A stretch of 64,000 nt of DNA from Proteles cristata cristata (lineage: Eukaryota > Chordata > Mammalia > Carnivora > Hyaenidae), in the NCBI GenBank assembly GCA_017311185.1, contig JAESUZ010004801.1:310001-374000 (forward strand), in the 5' to 3' direction. Numbering within the stretch: position 1 is the first letter of the stretch; the number at the start of each line of letters is the position of its first letter. Both the position numbers and the translations under genes were made by a program. Below are positions 10,183 to 22,288 of the stretch, one piece after another. The notes beneath the pieces were generated by a model. The model had not been told where the DNA came from. It saw only the letters and a list, made by a program, of their open reading frames with translations, and did not search any database.

Positions 10183-13100
10183 CTAACATTTATGGAGCAC
10201 CTTTGTGTGTGGGCTGCGTTCAGTGCTCTTGGGGAAAAGGCCTCTTAAATGGACTCCTCCCTACAGACCTGGGGTGGGCAAGATGCCACCTCCTAGGACC
10301 AGGGTGTGTTGAGTGACCCCAGCAGGCACCCATAATCAAAGAAAGAAAGAGGGTGGCCATGTAGACTGAGAGGCTTGTGAATGGAGGGCTGGAGACCACG
10401 CTAAGACACATTGAGTAGAATCGCCATCACCTAATAGCCCACTTATTTTTAAAAAATTATTTAATTTAACCTAAAACAAAAAAGGATATGCTTATATCTT
10501 TTAATAAAGAATGGAGATCTTTCCTTTAAATATACATCTCCTGATAGGACTTCTCCGTGCTCTTTCTTGAACAGACCACATTTGTAGCACATTGTTTATA
10601 ATTTGCAATTCTGATTTCTTTAAAGTTGAGCCAGCGCTCAAAACACTTTGAAACAATCTGAACCCAAAGTCCCAGCTTCTTACCACACTCTTTCTTTTAT
10701 ATTTGACTTGCCCCCATTGAGGCGTTTTTTTAGTGACTCATTTTTATCAAATATCCAGAGGGCATTGGTTTACTTTAATCAAATTATAATAAAAATATAA
10801 TTCATTTCTTACACTCCTGTTTCATCAGGCTACATAACGTCATCAAGTTAGGTAATTGCAATACCAAGTTCAGTGAGAAAAATCAGATGCAGGAACAAAC
10901 GTAACTGACGCTTGGACCCAGGCAGATGGGTGAGCATTCTAGAATGTGCCACCCAGCCAGAGCTGAGCATTCATCTGCTGGTTGTACAGAAGGAAATGTG
11001 TCGTCAGGGTTCTGCAGAGAAACAGAATCAATAGGATGTATGTTTATAGGATAAACCAACAGGATTCTGTATTTTATAAACATACATAAAGGGAAGTATG
11101 GGCTCATATCATCATGGGGTCTGAGAAGTTCCACATCCGTTGTCTGCAAACAAGAGGCCCAGAAAAGCCAGCGTCATTTGTTCAGTCCAAGTGTGCAGGC
11201 CTGAGAACCAGGGGAACTGAGGATGTCACTCCTATTGCAAGAGCAGAAGACAATTGTCCCAGCTCCTGCACGCAGGAAGAGAGGATGACAGGAAGGGAAT
11301 GGTCCTCCCTTCCTCCACTGTTTGTTCCATTCAGGGCCTTGACAGATTGGATGATGCCAGCCATGTTGGGGAGAGGCAATCTACTGAGTTCGCTGATCCA
11401 CATGCTAATGTCACCCCCAAATACCTCGAGGACACACTCAGAAATCATGTGAATCTGGGCATCCCAGGGCCCAGTCAGTGTGACACACAAAACTAACCAT
11501 CATCATGGACAGGAAATCCTCTAAGCTCGTTCAGTAGAGGCTAGTTTGAAGCTTCTCCTAAGCCCAATGCTGATATTTCAAACAAAACATAGGATTTTCC
11601 TTATTTTTCTCATGCAAGCCTCCATGATTAGGACAATGTGTATAATAACTACCCTGAGCAGATGCCAAGAATCAAACTCCTTTCCCTTTTCCTTGTTTGG
11701 TCAATCTTAGCATCTGATCTATGATTAACAGGGACTCTGAAACTGTGAGCCAGAGTGACCCCCATTAAGTCCTGGAATCAAAAGTGACTTGGCAAAGACT
11801 TCTTCCTGGCAACAACTCTATGTCATCAGATAAATGAGTCTTGGGCTCAAGTTCACATTCAGACATCACTAGCAACAATTTCTTCAAGGCAGGAAGATGT
11901 GAAACAAGACATCATTGCAAGATATCGATGTACGATATGACTGTATGACACCCACATGCCCTCACTCTGTGTCCGTCCTGCCTGGCCTAGAATATAACAA
12001 ATCCTATACCATGAACGCTGTTTCTCAATGTGGAGCATACAAGATGCATCTTACATCAGGACTCACCCTGGCAAGACTGAGGTCCTACCTTCCAAGTTCT
12101 CTGGTCCCTTGGCCTCTCCTTCTCCCCTCGCCCAGCCCCACTGCCTAATCCAGGGTCCCTTGAAGCCAGACAGTCTCCTCTCTAGCCCCTCATCCAAAGA
12201 AATATGCTCTATGACCCAGAATCTCAGGACTCTGGTACTAAACTACATGTGGGGGCAGAGGACCTCGAGCCTGGAAACCAGTCTGGCCGTGCTCTGGGAA
12301 CTATTGGTCTCCATCCCTGTGCCTGGGCCTTCAATCATGTAAGTGCTTGTGCTCCCGGAGGCTCCTAAAGAGCACCGGCTCCCACCACCAGGCGCCAGCT
12401 AAGACTCCCACATGAATGGCTCTAGCCCAGAACTCTCTTCCAGCTCCGGACATCGCCACTTACCCATCCAGAGGGTTTTTCGTAGACAGTATTCCCACTG
12501 AGATTTTACTACCAGTGCTGAAATGATATTATCTTTAGATCTTGAGAAGAAGAATTCTGGAAAAGCCCATATTCATATCCTGCATGTACATTTCCTAAGC
12601 CAGCTCTCATCCCCGGGACTACTTGGGGAATGTCACCACATATCTACCCACAAAGTGAATGTTTAGTGACTATTTCCATGTCAGGCAGAACTACTAAAGT
12701 CAGGCCACCTGGAAGAGTAAAGCCCAGTCCCTGAGCCCCTGGAGCTCACGACCTAGCAGGGGCCACCGTTGAGTGCCAACCAGCCAGCATGAGGTGCTGT
12801 CACTAGACCTGGGCTGTGTGTGCAAAGATTGCCAGACCACGAACCACAGAACCAAGCTAGTGGGACCTGCTCTTCTCAGTAAGTGCCGGCTCCAGAGTAA
12901 CAATGCCAGCATCTCGTTAGGCATCGGGACAAGGTGAACAGGATGGATGTGGGGTTTGTTGTCATGATACAGGAAGCGAGGACAGCCCAGTGTGGAAAGT
13001 GAGCCTGGGAACGAAGAGGAAGGAAGTAACTGGCCTCATGGTCGCTGGTTCCTGCTTGCTGGTGGGGACAAGTTTCCCTGGCACCTAGCTACAATTCCAG

Positions 13101-13790
13101 CTAATTGTAGAATCGGTTGTAATTAATTAATGGCCTGGCTTACGGGATTTGCCAGACAGAGGAGAGAGGGTGTTCTCTGCAGAGACAGCAGCAGGGTGGG
13201 GAGGTACTGTGTGGTTGAGGTACTGCACATGCAGAAGGGGAGAGTCTGGAAGAGCAGAAGGGTGTACGGACTCTTGACATTGTAGGAGGGGGGCTAGGAA
13301 GGGAGGGACAGGAAGTGAGAGGTCAGGAGCAGCCCAGGGCCCAGCCTCCATGGGCATGAGAAGGGGGTGGCTGAGAGGGGGATTCAGGGAGGAAGCCACC
13401 AAAGAGGCTGATTCAGTGTGGGGCCAGAGGGTAAGAGAGGAATCTGCGGTGAGTATAGCAAGGAGAGTTGGCCAATCAAACAGAAAACAAGCAAACTGGA
13501 AGCTCATTAAATCCTCATCAATGACATGTTAACACGGGCAAATATCCAGGGGCAGCTCTATCGGCCCTGAGACCATGAGTGTCTTAGAGCACGATACGGT
13601 AAGGTCTGTACACAAAACAATCTGCATTCATACAAACAGCTTTGAGTACATTAGAAGTACTTTCAGAAGGGGGGGGGAAGACATTTCAGAAATAGTTTCA
13701 CTCAAAATGGTTAAGAGAAAAATAGAGTGAAGATGGAGAGCAGGAGTAACTTTTAATTTTCTTCATAATTTTGGTATTTCCCCAATTTTC
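10183..13790. other. Intergenic sequence, includes one unassigned interspersed repeat
   Basis: No gene was recognised. About 11000-11505 resembles an old dispersed mammalian repeat: AGAGAAACAGAATCAATAGGATG near the left, GATTGGATGATGCCAGCCA, and TGTGACACACAAAACTAACCATCA at the right. The family was not assigned. ORFs of about 60-126 codons in this stretch overlap on both strands and show no family resemblance. Confidence 0.45.
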
Positions 13791-13805
13791 TGTAATGCAT
13801 GTATT

Positions 13806-14221
13806 CTTTATTATTTATTTTTTAATGTTTATTTTTTAGGGATGCTTGGGTGGCTCAGTAGGTTAAACAACTGACTTTGGCTCAGGTCACGGTCTCACAG
13901 TTCATGGGTTCAAGCCCCACAGCTCAGAGCCTGAAGCCTGCTTGGGATTCTGTGTCTCCCTCTCTCTCTGCCCCTCCCCTGCTTGTTCTCTGTCTCTGTC
14001 TCTCTCAAAAATAAATAAATATTTAAAAATTTTTATGTTTATTGTTGAAAGAGTGTGTGTATGTGAGGGAGGAGCAGAGAGAGAGAGAGGAATAGAGGAT
14101 CTAAAGCAGGCTCTGTGCTGACAGCAGAGAGCCCGACACAGGGCTTGAACTCACGAACCATGAGATTATGACATGAATTGAAACCAAGAGCTGGTAACTG
14201 ACTGAGCCACCCAGGCACCCC
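13806..14221 (-). repeat. Felid SINE (minus) interrupted by a second SINE (plus)
   Basis: The outer minus-strand SINE is split: its tail lies at 13806-13836 and its body (CAGAGAGCCCGACACAGGGC, GCCACCCAGGCACCCC) at 14034-14221. The outer duplication is approximate, tgtaatgcatgtatt at 13791-13805 against tgtgatgcaagtatt at 14222-14236, consistent with an older insertion. Confidence 0.85.
13837..14033 (+). repeat. Felid SINE nested inside another SINE
   Basis: A plus-strand SINE (GGGATGCTTGGGTGGCTCAG to AAATAAATAAATATTT) sits inside the minus-strand SINE. A short direct repeat atgtttatt flanks it (about 13825 and 14035). An internal deletion removes part of the region after the B box. Confidence 0.85.
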
Positions 14222-14394
14222 TGTGATGCAAGTATTTTATAAAATATATTTGTTAGGCAATATCTGATGCCTACAAGAGCACAGATGTGATACATGAGTT
14301 ATCTGTAAAGCCTTCCTTCCTTAATTATTCCCTGGTTCGCCTCCATCCTACCAAGAATAACAACTATTCCAAGTTTGTTTTGGATGTGAGATGA

Positions 14395-15150
14395 TTTTTC
14401 TTGTTTTTAAATTAAAGTATAAGTGACATACAATATCCAATTAATTTCAGGTGTACATTACAATGTTTCAATATTTTTAAACATTATGAAATGGTCCCCG
14501 CAAATAAGTATGTGTACTATAGAAAGTTATTTTAATATTATTGACTATGTTTTCCTATGCTGTACATTATTACAGCCCCATGACTTATTTATTTTATAAC
14601 CAGACGTTTGTACGTTTTACTCCTCTTCACCAATTTCGCCCTCCCCCAACCCCTTCCCACTCTGGTAACTAACATTTTGTTTTCTGTATCTGTGAGTCTG
14701 TTTCCATTTTGTTTTGTTTGTTCCTTTGTTTTGTTTTCCAGATTCCACATTGAAGTGTAATCAGACAGTATTTGTCTTTCTCTGTCTGATTGACTTTACT
14801 TAGCACAATGCCCTCTATGCCAGGGTTCTGTTCTTTTCTGTGGCTGAGTGATATTTCAGCGTGTGTGTGTGCGTGTGTGTGCGTATGTGGTGTACCACGG
14901 CTTCTATGTCCACTCATCCAGCAGTAGACACAGGGAACACAGTGGTACATGTGTCTCCTTGTGTCAGTGTTTTCATTTTCTTCAGATAAATGACCAGAAG
15001 TGAAATTACTGGGTCATATGGTAGGTCTAGTATTAATTGTTAAAGGAAACCTCCACACTGTTTTGCATACTGGCTGCACCAGTTTACACTCTCACCAATG
15101 GTGCGTGAAGTTTCCCTTTTGTCCACAACTATTCCGGATTTGGTCTATCT
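14395..15150 (-). mobile_element. Old L1 3' fragment
   Basis: On the plus strand it reads the reverse of ORF2 end and 3' UTR: CCAGATTCCACATTGAAGTG, TTGACTTTACTTAGCACAATG, GGCTGAGTGATATTTCAG, AATTACTGGGTCATATGGTAG, CACCAGTTTACACTCTCACC. It is heavily diverged. Confidence 0.85.
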
Positions 15151-15170
15151 CATTTCCTGGCTTTTATGTT

Positions 15171-15209
<39 letters not shown>

Positions 15210-16083
15210 CACATATGTCTGTGCATATCTCTACCTTGTTTTCATTTCTGTTTTATATTTAATTATTTTCTGTTCTTACGTGTATCTCCATTTTTCTTAC
15301 TTGGGTTTATTCTGCGATTCCTTTTCTAATTCTTTATTCCAAATAGCCCAAAGTGGAAGTCTTCCTGTGTATTATTTACTTATGCTCAGAAAAACAGGAC
15401 ACACAGTTTCAAAAGAAAAACGGTTTCATTTTTAATTCAATGTCTCCATCATTTACAAAATTTGTCTTTCCATCACAATTCACTTGGAGCTTTAACCCTC
15501 CAAAGCACTATTTCTCAGGTTTTGTAGCATATTTGTAATTGCATTTATACATAATTCTGAGTCTTTCTTGACCACATTTCATCTAGTAATTGTGGCAAGT
15601 AGTTACCATTCCATGTTGTTAAAGGAAAATGTACTTTTCTAACCAGGAAAATGTGATTAATTACCAATCCAGCCAGATAATAGGCAAGGAAAGATGTTGC
15701 AAATTCCTGTTCTAGAAAACAAATAAACAGTAGTAACTTAGTGTTTATCTGGAAAAAGAAACACAGGGCTTCATTTGAGGTTTCTTTGATTATTGAAGAT
15801 TCGAGCTCTTTTGTCCTGCTAGGAAACAATGTTAAAACATTTGACCCAACACTCTTTAAAAATTCAAAAGCCATCAGACCAAATGGACTATTTGTTTTTA
15901 TTCATTCACACCAGATGATGACAATAAAAATCTGGTAATAATTACTTGAAGATGTGACTTAGAATAATATCTTATTTCCCTGACATACTTTGAAAAACCA
16001 AAAAGTTCTAGTACTTAGAATGGAAAGGAAGTATCAGAGGTATATGTTGCAATCTCACCAGCAGTGAGATTAAACAAGAGGGT
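15151..16083. other. Intergenic sequence with (CA)n
   Basis: A CA microsatellite lies at 15175-15207. The rest is AT-rich and unassigned. Small ORFs on both strands (for example 15545-15874 and 15741-15938) overlap each other and look non-coding. Confidence 0.4.
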
Positions 16084-16098
16084 AAGAATGTATCTCCC

Positions 16099-16253
16099 AG
16101 GAGTACCTGGGTGGCTCAGTCAGTTGAGTGTCAGACTCTGGCTCAGGTCACCATCTCATAGTTCATGGGTTCGAGCCCCGCATTGGGCTCTTTGCTGACA
16201 GCTTGGAGCCTGAGGCCTGTGTCTCCCTCTCTCTCTTCCCCTCCCCGGCTTGT

Positions 16254-16300
<47 letters not shown>

Positions 16301-16331
16301 AATAAATAAACATTAACAAAATTTTTTAAAA
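16099..16331 (+). repeat. Felid tRNA-Lys SINE with long (CT)n
   Basis: The head GTACCTGGGTGGCTCAGTC, a B-box region, then about 40 bases of CT (16256-16298) and an A-rich tail. The duplication is aagaatgtatctccc at 16084-16098 against aagaatgtgtctccc at 16332-16346 (one mismatch). Confidence 0.94.
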
Positions 16332-16346
16332 AAGAATGTGTCTCCC

Positions 16347-17504
16347 TAACCTCAGAAACTGTTCAAAAAAAAAAAAAATCAAGCATTAGCCAACAAGGTT
16401 TTAAATGGCCAGCTTTGATGACCTAAACTAATAAACATTGTGAGAGCCGACTGTGGGGTGAAAGCCACACTAAGATAAACATCCCTTAACTATTTGATAA
16501 GTATTGCAGGGTTCCCCGTGGGTGGAGAGTAGAGTCAGCTGTCATCCCAACGCGATCTGGTGCGGCAGCCACAAGAGAGAAGTAAAGAAAATGCACTGGG
16601 AGAATCAATGTCACCTGATTTACAGACCTTTGGGGAACGCCAGACTTCACGGCCCCTCTAGAGCTCAGTCTAAATTAACACAACCTACCTTTGACTACCA
16701 TGCAACCCAAGGTTGGAGCCTTTTCTGTCCTTGAAGAAGGATATTGTAAGAAAACATCTGGAAGGACATCAGTGGCCATTTGCTATTTATTTAGATCCTG
16801 GGAAGCCTAGAAGAAACACAGCAGGGCCAGGGCTTAAAAATATCAGGACCTGCTAGCATTGCCTGGTGGGGGTCCTGGTAGTAATCAAGTGCGGCTAAAT
16901 GGGACTTGCTGTGAATAATTTAAGAGCTTCTGGTGTGGGGACCGCTACTTTCGGTGTTGTCTGTAGGAATTTTTGTAAAGCATCCCCCATTCACAATGCA
17001 CAAGAAAAAAAAAGTATTAAAATCTTCAGGCTAAAAGCAGTAATAGGTACCATATTGACATTCACAGTAGTGTTTATCTGACCTGCACTTATTAAGTGTC
17101 TACTGTGTGCATGCTCTACTCTGGGCATGGAGAGTCCATGTGGAACAGGAGATGTTATTCTCAGGCCGTGGGATTCTTACAGTAGAAGAGACAACATTAA
17201 ACAGCGTTATGGCTCCGGGTTGAGATGGTGACTGAACACGCTCAACCAGCTTAGCGACTCGAACAGAGAATGTGCTTGACCAACGGCAGCCCAGGAGGAG
17301 GAACAAGCATCCCAGGGAGGCCTCATCTAGTCTGGGAGCCAAGAGGGATTCCACGGCGATGGCAGGGGAGGGGGGGGTGTTGGTGGTGAACGTGAAATAC
17401 CCAGACGGGAGTCAAACGTATGGGAGGCAACATAACTCCATCCCTCACTTGGGGCCATTTTGCCATATGTGGGAGAAAGTCGCCAAGCAAGGTGTATTTA
17501 CTGG
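16347..17504. other. Intergenic sequence, possible L2 fragment
   Basis: Around 17085-17200 the order TTATTAAGTGTCTACTGTGTG, GGCATGGAGA, GTAGAAGAGACAACATTAAAC resembles an antisense L2 3' end. The rest is unassigned. Confidence 0.35.
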
Positions 17505-18215
17505 ACACTTTTTTTTTTTTAATTGTGGTAAGGTACACAAAATGCTTACCGTCTCCACCATTTGTAAGTTCAGAGTTATTGAGTACATTCCCGCTGCTGT
17601 GTCACCACCACTATTGTGCATCTCTAGAAGGCTTTACATCGTCCCAAACTCAAACTCCATACCCATGAAACACTAACTCCCATTTTCCTTCCCCCAACCC
17701 CCAGCGCCCACCTTCTCCTTTCCGTCTCTGTAAAGTTCACCACGCTAGCACCGCGTGTAAGTGGAATCAAAGAGTATTTGTCTTTTTGTGACTGGCTTCT
17801 TTTACTTAGCATAATGTCCTCAGGTCCATCCATCCATACTGTAGCAGATGTCAGAATTTCCTTCCTTTTAAAGGCTGAGTAATACTCCATGACATGTCCG
17901 TATCACATTTTGTCTCTTGATTCATCCATCAGTGGACACTTGAGTTGTCCCCACTTTGCGCTAGTATAAATAATGCTGCTCGAGATGTGAGGATGCAAAT
18001 ATCTCTTCAAGACACTGCTGTCAGCTCTTTGGAGTGTATACCCAAAGCGCAATTGCTACATCTTACAGTAATTCTAGGTTTCCGTGTCTGGGGCAGCTCA
18101 GTCAGCTAAGCATCTGACTTCGGCTCAGGTCATGATCTCACGGCTCGTGGGTGTGAGCTCCTTGTTGGGCTCTGTGCTGACAGCTCAGAGCCCAGAGCCT
18201 GCTTTGAATTCTCTT

Positions 18216-18257
<42 letters not shown>

Positions 18258-18480
18258 CCTCCCCCTCACCTATTCATGCTCTGTCTCTCAAAAAGAAAAT
18301 AAAACTTTAAAAAATTTAATTCTATGTTTAATTTTTTGAGGACCCAGCCACTGGTTTCCACAGCAGCTGCACCATCTTATATTCCCACCAACAGCACACA
18401 AGGTTTGCACTTTCTAGATGGACACATTTTCATGTGGGCGACTGAGGTGATAGCCTCTTTATTTAATAGCTCACATACCT
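17505..18480 (-). mobile_element. Old L1 3' fragment, split by a SINE
   Basis: The minus-strand L1 order is seen on plus as GTAAGTGGAATCAAAGAGTA, TTACTTAGCATAATGTCCTC, GGCTGAGTAATACTCCATG, then after the SINE GCTGCACCATCTTATATTCCC. The SINE at 18082-18316 interrupts it. Confidence 0.85.
18082..18316 (+). repeat. Felid SINE inserted in an L1
   Basis: The body contains CTCAGGTCATGATCTCACGG and a CT tract. The 13-bp duplication is taattctaggttt at 18069-18081 against taattctatgttt at 18317-18329 (one mismatch). The head is degraded. Confidence 0.9.
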
Positions 18481-19378
18481 CGTACAGAATCATATTCTAT
18501 CATCAAGAAATACACACCAGAAGAGGCAGAGACTTATATTTAAAATTTGTTTTCAATAAATCATACTTTTCTTCGGTTTTCTGTTCATACTCATCAAAGC
18601 CACAAACATGCTTATTATTTTACTTTACAGTATTTGTGGAAATGTGCTTTGCAATGATCCTTGAGCAAAAGCCATTCCTCCTCTAAGCACCATGATATTG
18701 GCTGGCTCTTGTCTTGGAGGCTGCTCCCAACCTGGGAAACATGCCCCATGTCCCCATGTCCCCTGGCTGCTCCTCACACTCAGGGCTTAATGAGAGAGAG
18801 TTCTAATGCTCTACCCAGCCACACAGGCCCTCTGTCTAGGGCCCTTGTCAACATGAGTTGGCATAAAATGCACAAAAATGTATTCTTGAGGCCAATAATG
18901 CAGGTCACTTTTTCCTTTTAGCCATAGCAAAAGGACTACGTTTTCCTTGGCAGGCCAGGAAAACGTCCGTGGCTGAGTCTTCCGGGGAAGTCAGCCACTG
19001 TTGCTTTCAGGGGACTCCTACAAGGCCAAGCCTGGATGCCTCCAACTTTCCTAAGTAGGAAATGACTGCTCAAGGTCAGACCCTAGCACATCATTATCTC
19101 AATTCAGTGTGAAGAGTGGCAAGGATTAGTGATTAACTTAACGAGGGGACCACTGGAAACTCTTAAGAGATTCCCCCCCCACACATTAAAATTTGGCTCT
19201 GGGAACTATTCTTTCTAAAGCATCCCAGAGAAGGAGGGATTATTAAGGGCCAAATGCTCCTAATGAAGTGAAGGCCCATTAAACCAATTAAACAGGGTTT
19301 TCAACAGAACGAAGTAGTAAATCACTGTGCCGTAGTGAGTGAGAGAGTAGGTGAAGAGGTAAGAGAGTGGGAGAGAGG
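18481..19378. other. Intergenic sequence, nothing recognised
   Basis: No repeat or gene hallmark was seen. A 120-codon ORF at 18324-18686 overlaps L1-derived sequence at its start and is not credible as a gene. Confidence 0.4.
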
Positions 19379-19575
19379 GCCGCCTGGGTGGCTCAGTCTG
19401 TTGAATGTCTTACTCTTGACTTCCACTCAGGTCATGTCATGGTTTGTGGGTTCAAGCCCTGCATTGGGGTAGGGGGTATGTGCTGATGGTACAAACCTTG
19501 CTTGGAATTCTCTCTGCCCACCCCCCCACTCTCTCCCTCTCTCTCAAAATACATAAATAAACACTTAAAAATATA
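19379..19575 (+). repeat. Felid SINE, diverged
   Basis: The head CGCCTGGGTGGCTCAGTCTG, the B-box GTTTGTGGGTTCAAGCCCTG, a CT tract and AAATACATAAATAAAC tail. No clear target duplication was found. Confidence 0.88.
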
Positions 19576-19799
19576 TACATATAAATGCCAGAGGGATGCC
19601 AGGAAGGCCTGAGAGAGACGAATTGCCTTTAATACTGCTATCTTTTGTCTGCCAGAGCTGTCAGCTTCTGAGGTGGTAGAGAAAAGGGCTGAAGAGCATG
19701 AATAGCGTGAAGATTAGAGTTTTTCCATTAGCTAGCAGCTTTTAAGACTTTTGCTACATACTTCAAATTGTCCTTCAGAATGTGTTACAAATTAATTCC

Positions 19800-20450
19800 A
19801 CGACACACTGCCAGAGTGTAGTTTCTCCGTGTCCTTGTCCTACCCAGAACCCCCCCCACACACACACACGTGTTCTGCCCACACACAGAGCTTCGTAAAG
19901 CTGACCAGCGAAAGATGGTATCTCGTGGCTGTTTTACCATTTCTGTGAGTAGTGCGGTTGAACATGTTTTCTTGTTTATTGGCAATTTTCTTTTTATTAT
20001 GAAAGGACTGCTTTCGTCTTTTGCCCATTTTCCTCTTGAGATAACCCACTTTTCCTTATTAATAGGTAAGAGCCTTTTTATAGTGAGAATATTAACTGTT
20101 TGACTGATATGTAGTCATCAAATTATTTCTTGTTGATGACTGGTCTTTTAGTTGTTAACCCACTATTTTTCACATACAGGAAATTTTTTTTTTAAATCTA
20201 TGTGAACAAACCTGTATGTGTTCCCTCTATGGTTTCTTCACTGGTATTGTGTTTGGTGAACAACAAATGCTGACCTATTATTGGCTTCTTGTATTTCAAA
20301 TAGTTCTATTTTCACATTTAAATAATTCACCCAGAACGTACTTGATGTAAACTGGAGGATGCTGGTGAATTCCTTGGCTTCTATGGGACACTCACTGCTA
20401 TCTCCAGGCTCCAGGGGTAAGTTGCCATGATTGAATTAGGAGATCTTGGG
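19800..20450 (-). mobile_element. Old L1 ORF2 fragment
   Basis: On plus it reads GGTATCTCGTGGCTGTTTTACC, then GTTGAACATGTTTTCTTG, TTATTGGCAATTTTC, CTTTTGCCCATTTTCC and similar, matching the reverse complement of the ORF2 terminal half. Low-complexity sequence starts it at 19850-19869. The right boundary is uncertain. Confidence 0.65.
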
Positions 20451-20648
20451 GTCTGCATTCTGTGTCCTTCAGCGTTTTGCTCAGCATCTCCACGTTGCCC
20501 ACTCCTCCATGTTCTCGCACAATTCCTCAAGCTCCTTGTCTGACTCACTAATTCGGTTTTCTATAAATTCGTCTGTTCTTTGTTACTTCTGTTGCTTTTC
20601 CAGATTTTTCCAGATTATTCTTCTTCTAAAAGTAATGTATCCACTAAT

Positions 20649-20883
20649 GGGGCACCTGGGGTGGTTCAGTTCAGTCAACCAAACGACTCTTGATTTCGGC
20701 TCAGGCCATGATCTCCTGTGTTCATGGGATCAAGTCCCACATCAGGCTCTGTACTGACAGCTCAGAGCCTGCTTGGGATTCTCTCTCTCTTTTTCTCTCT
20801 GTCCCTCCCCCACTTGCACATGTGCTCGCTCTCCCTCAAAATAAATACAATAAACTTTAAAATACATAAATAAAAATATTGCA
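20649..20883 (+). repeat. Felid SINE, diverged
   Basis: The head GGGGCACCTGGGGTGGTTCAG, the B-box GTTCATGGGATCAAGTCCC and an A-rich tail. The imperfect 17-bp duplication is agtaatgtatccactaa (20631-20647) against agcaatatatccattaa (20884-20900). Confidence 0.9.
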
Positions 20884-20900
20884 AGCAATATATCCATTAA

Positions 20901-21249
20901 CAAATGTTTTCCCTTTTCATGATCTCATCATCTTCTACAAACTTGGAGAGAACATGAATTGGAGATTTTCTTAAGTTTTCTCCTTTTTGGTGGTGGGGTA
21001 GGGAGCGCTTCTGAAAGGAACTATTTGCTATATCTCAAGTTTGTCAGTTTGTCTTAAATTCCTGAATCTTCTTAATGTTTGGCTAAGTTTTCTCTACTCA
21101 GTCCTTTTTCGCAGGTGAAACCCACCTTCACCCTGCCTGTCCCCCGCCCCGGAATTAGTAGATGAGATAGTTTCCTGGAATGTGTTTCTTGATGAATCAT
21201 GAGGATTCTGGATAAGGCCATGGGCTATTACATGGAAGGGTCATCATCA

Positions 21250-21292
<43 letters not shown>

Positions 21293-22137
21293 ACAGTGTG
21301 GGTCTCTCTTCAAAGCTTTTGGATACAGACAAGTGGTTGTTAGCACAATTTAGATTTGCTGTAGTTTTTCTTTGCCACGTATTTTGAGACTTGCTGCAGA
21401 CTGGATTTGCATCCTCATCTCTGGCCAGATTTCTCTTTGATTCTCTTGCTCATAATGGGGTGACGATGTCCGGGCATTGAGAGTCGGAGGTTGGGTAAAG
21501 GATTCCATCCACTCACTTTGCAATGCAAATGCAAATGCAGTGCCCAAATAATATCTCAGTGCTACTCACACGGCCTCCAGCCTTCTGTGTGGGGATTGGA
21601 AAACCACAAGACTCTGAGCAGGTATGGACCCTGAGCAGTTGTTCTCATCAGAGGCAGACAAATGGGAAAATGTGCCTGGGGTTGAAATTTGAGACTTCAA
21701 GGGCCATTCTCCTCCGGCAATTGAAAGTTAGGAAGGAAGAAATTGAAGTTTGATGAAGAAATTCACTCATACCATCCCTGGGGTTTAATGTCAATAAATC
21801 TAACTGATCAAGAACACAGACTTAAAGTAAGACACACACCTCTCCTTAAATGGTTTTGAAGTTGTAACCAAGAGCCAGAAAGACCTCTAAGAAAAGAGCA
21901 TCAAATAAAAGAATTTCCATATGTTATTAATTCTTCCTCAATAGGAAAAGGGGATTATACACTCGTTCAGGAGCCATGCTATAAATGTGTTTATATTCTC
22001 TACTTGAGAAGAAAGGAACTATTAGCACACAATTATTTCAACTAAATTAGCCCTGGGCATAGGGTCCATTCAAATCTTTTTGTATCCCATCATCCTTTGA
22101 GACTGTATTTCCTACTGACATTACTTCAGTGGTCTGT
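20901..22137. other. Intergenic sequence with a long (CA)n
   Basis: The CA microsatellite at 21253-21298 is the only clear element. A short AAATGC repeat lies at 21522-21540. Nothing else was recognised. Confidence 0.45.
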
Positions 22138-22288
22138 TTGGTTTTCATTGGTCTCTCCCAACTAGAATGTAAGCTCTGTAAGAGCAAGAGATCTTGTCTC
22201 TCTTCCTCACTGACTGAATCCCCAGTACCTAAGCTTGAGCTGGCATGTAATAGATGGTCAATTAATACCTGCTAAATGAGTTAATGGT
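22138..22288 (+). mobile_element. L2 3'-end fragment
   Basis: The order CCCAACTAGAATGTAAGCTC, AGATCTTGTCTC, ACTGAATCCCCAGTACCTA, GGCATGTAATAGATGGTCAA, TAATACCTGCTAAATGAGTT matches the conserved LINE-2 tail. Confidence 0.88.
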
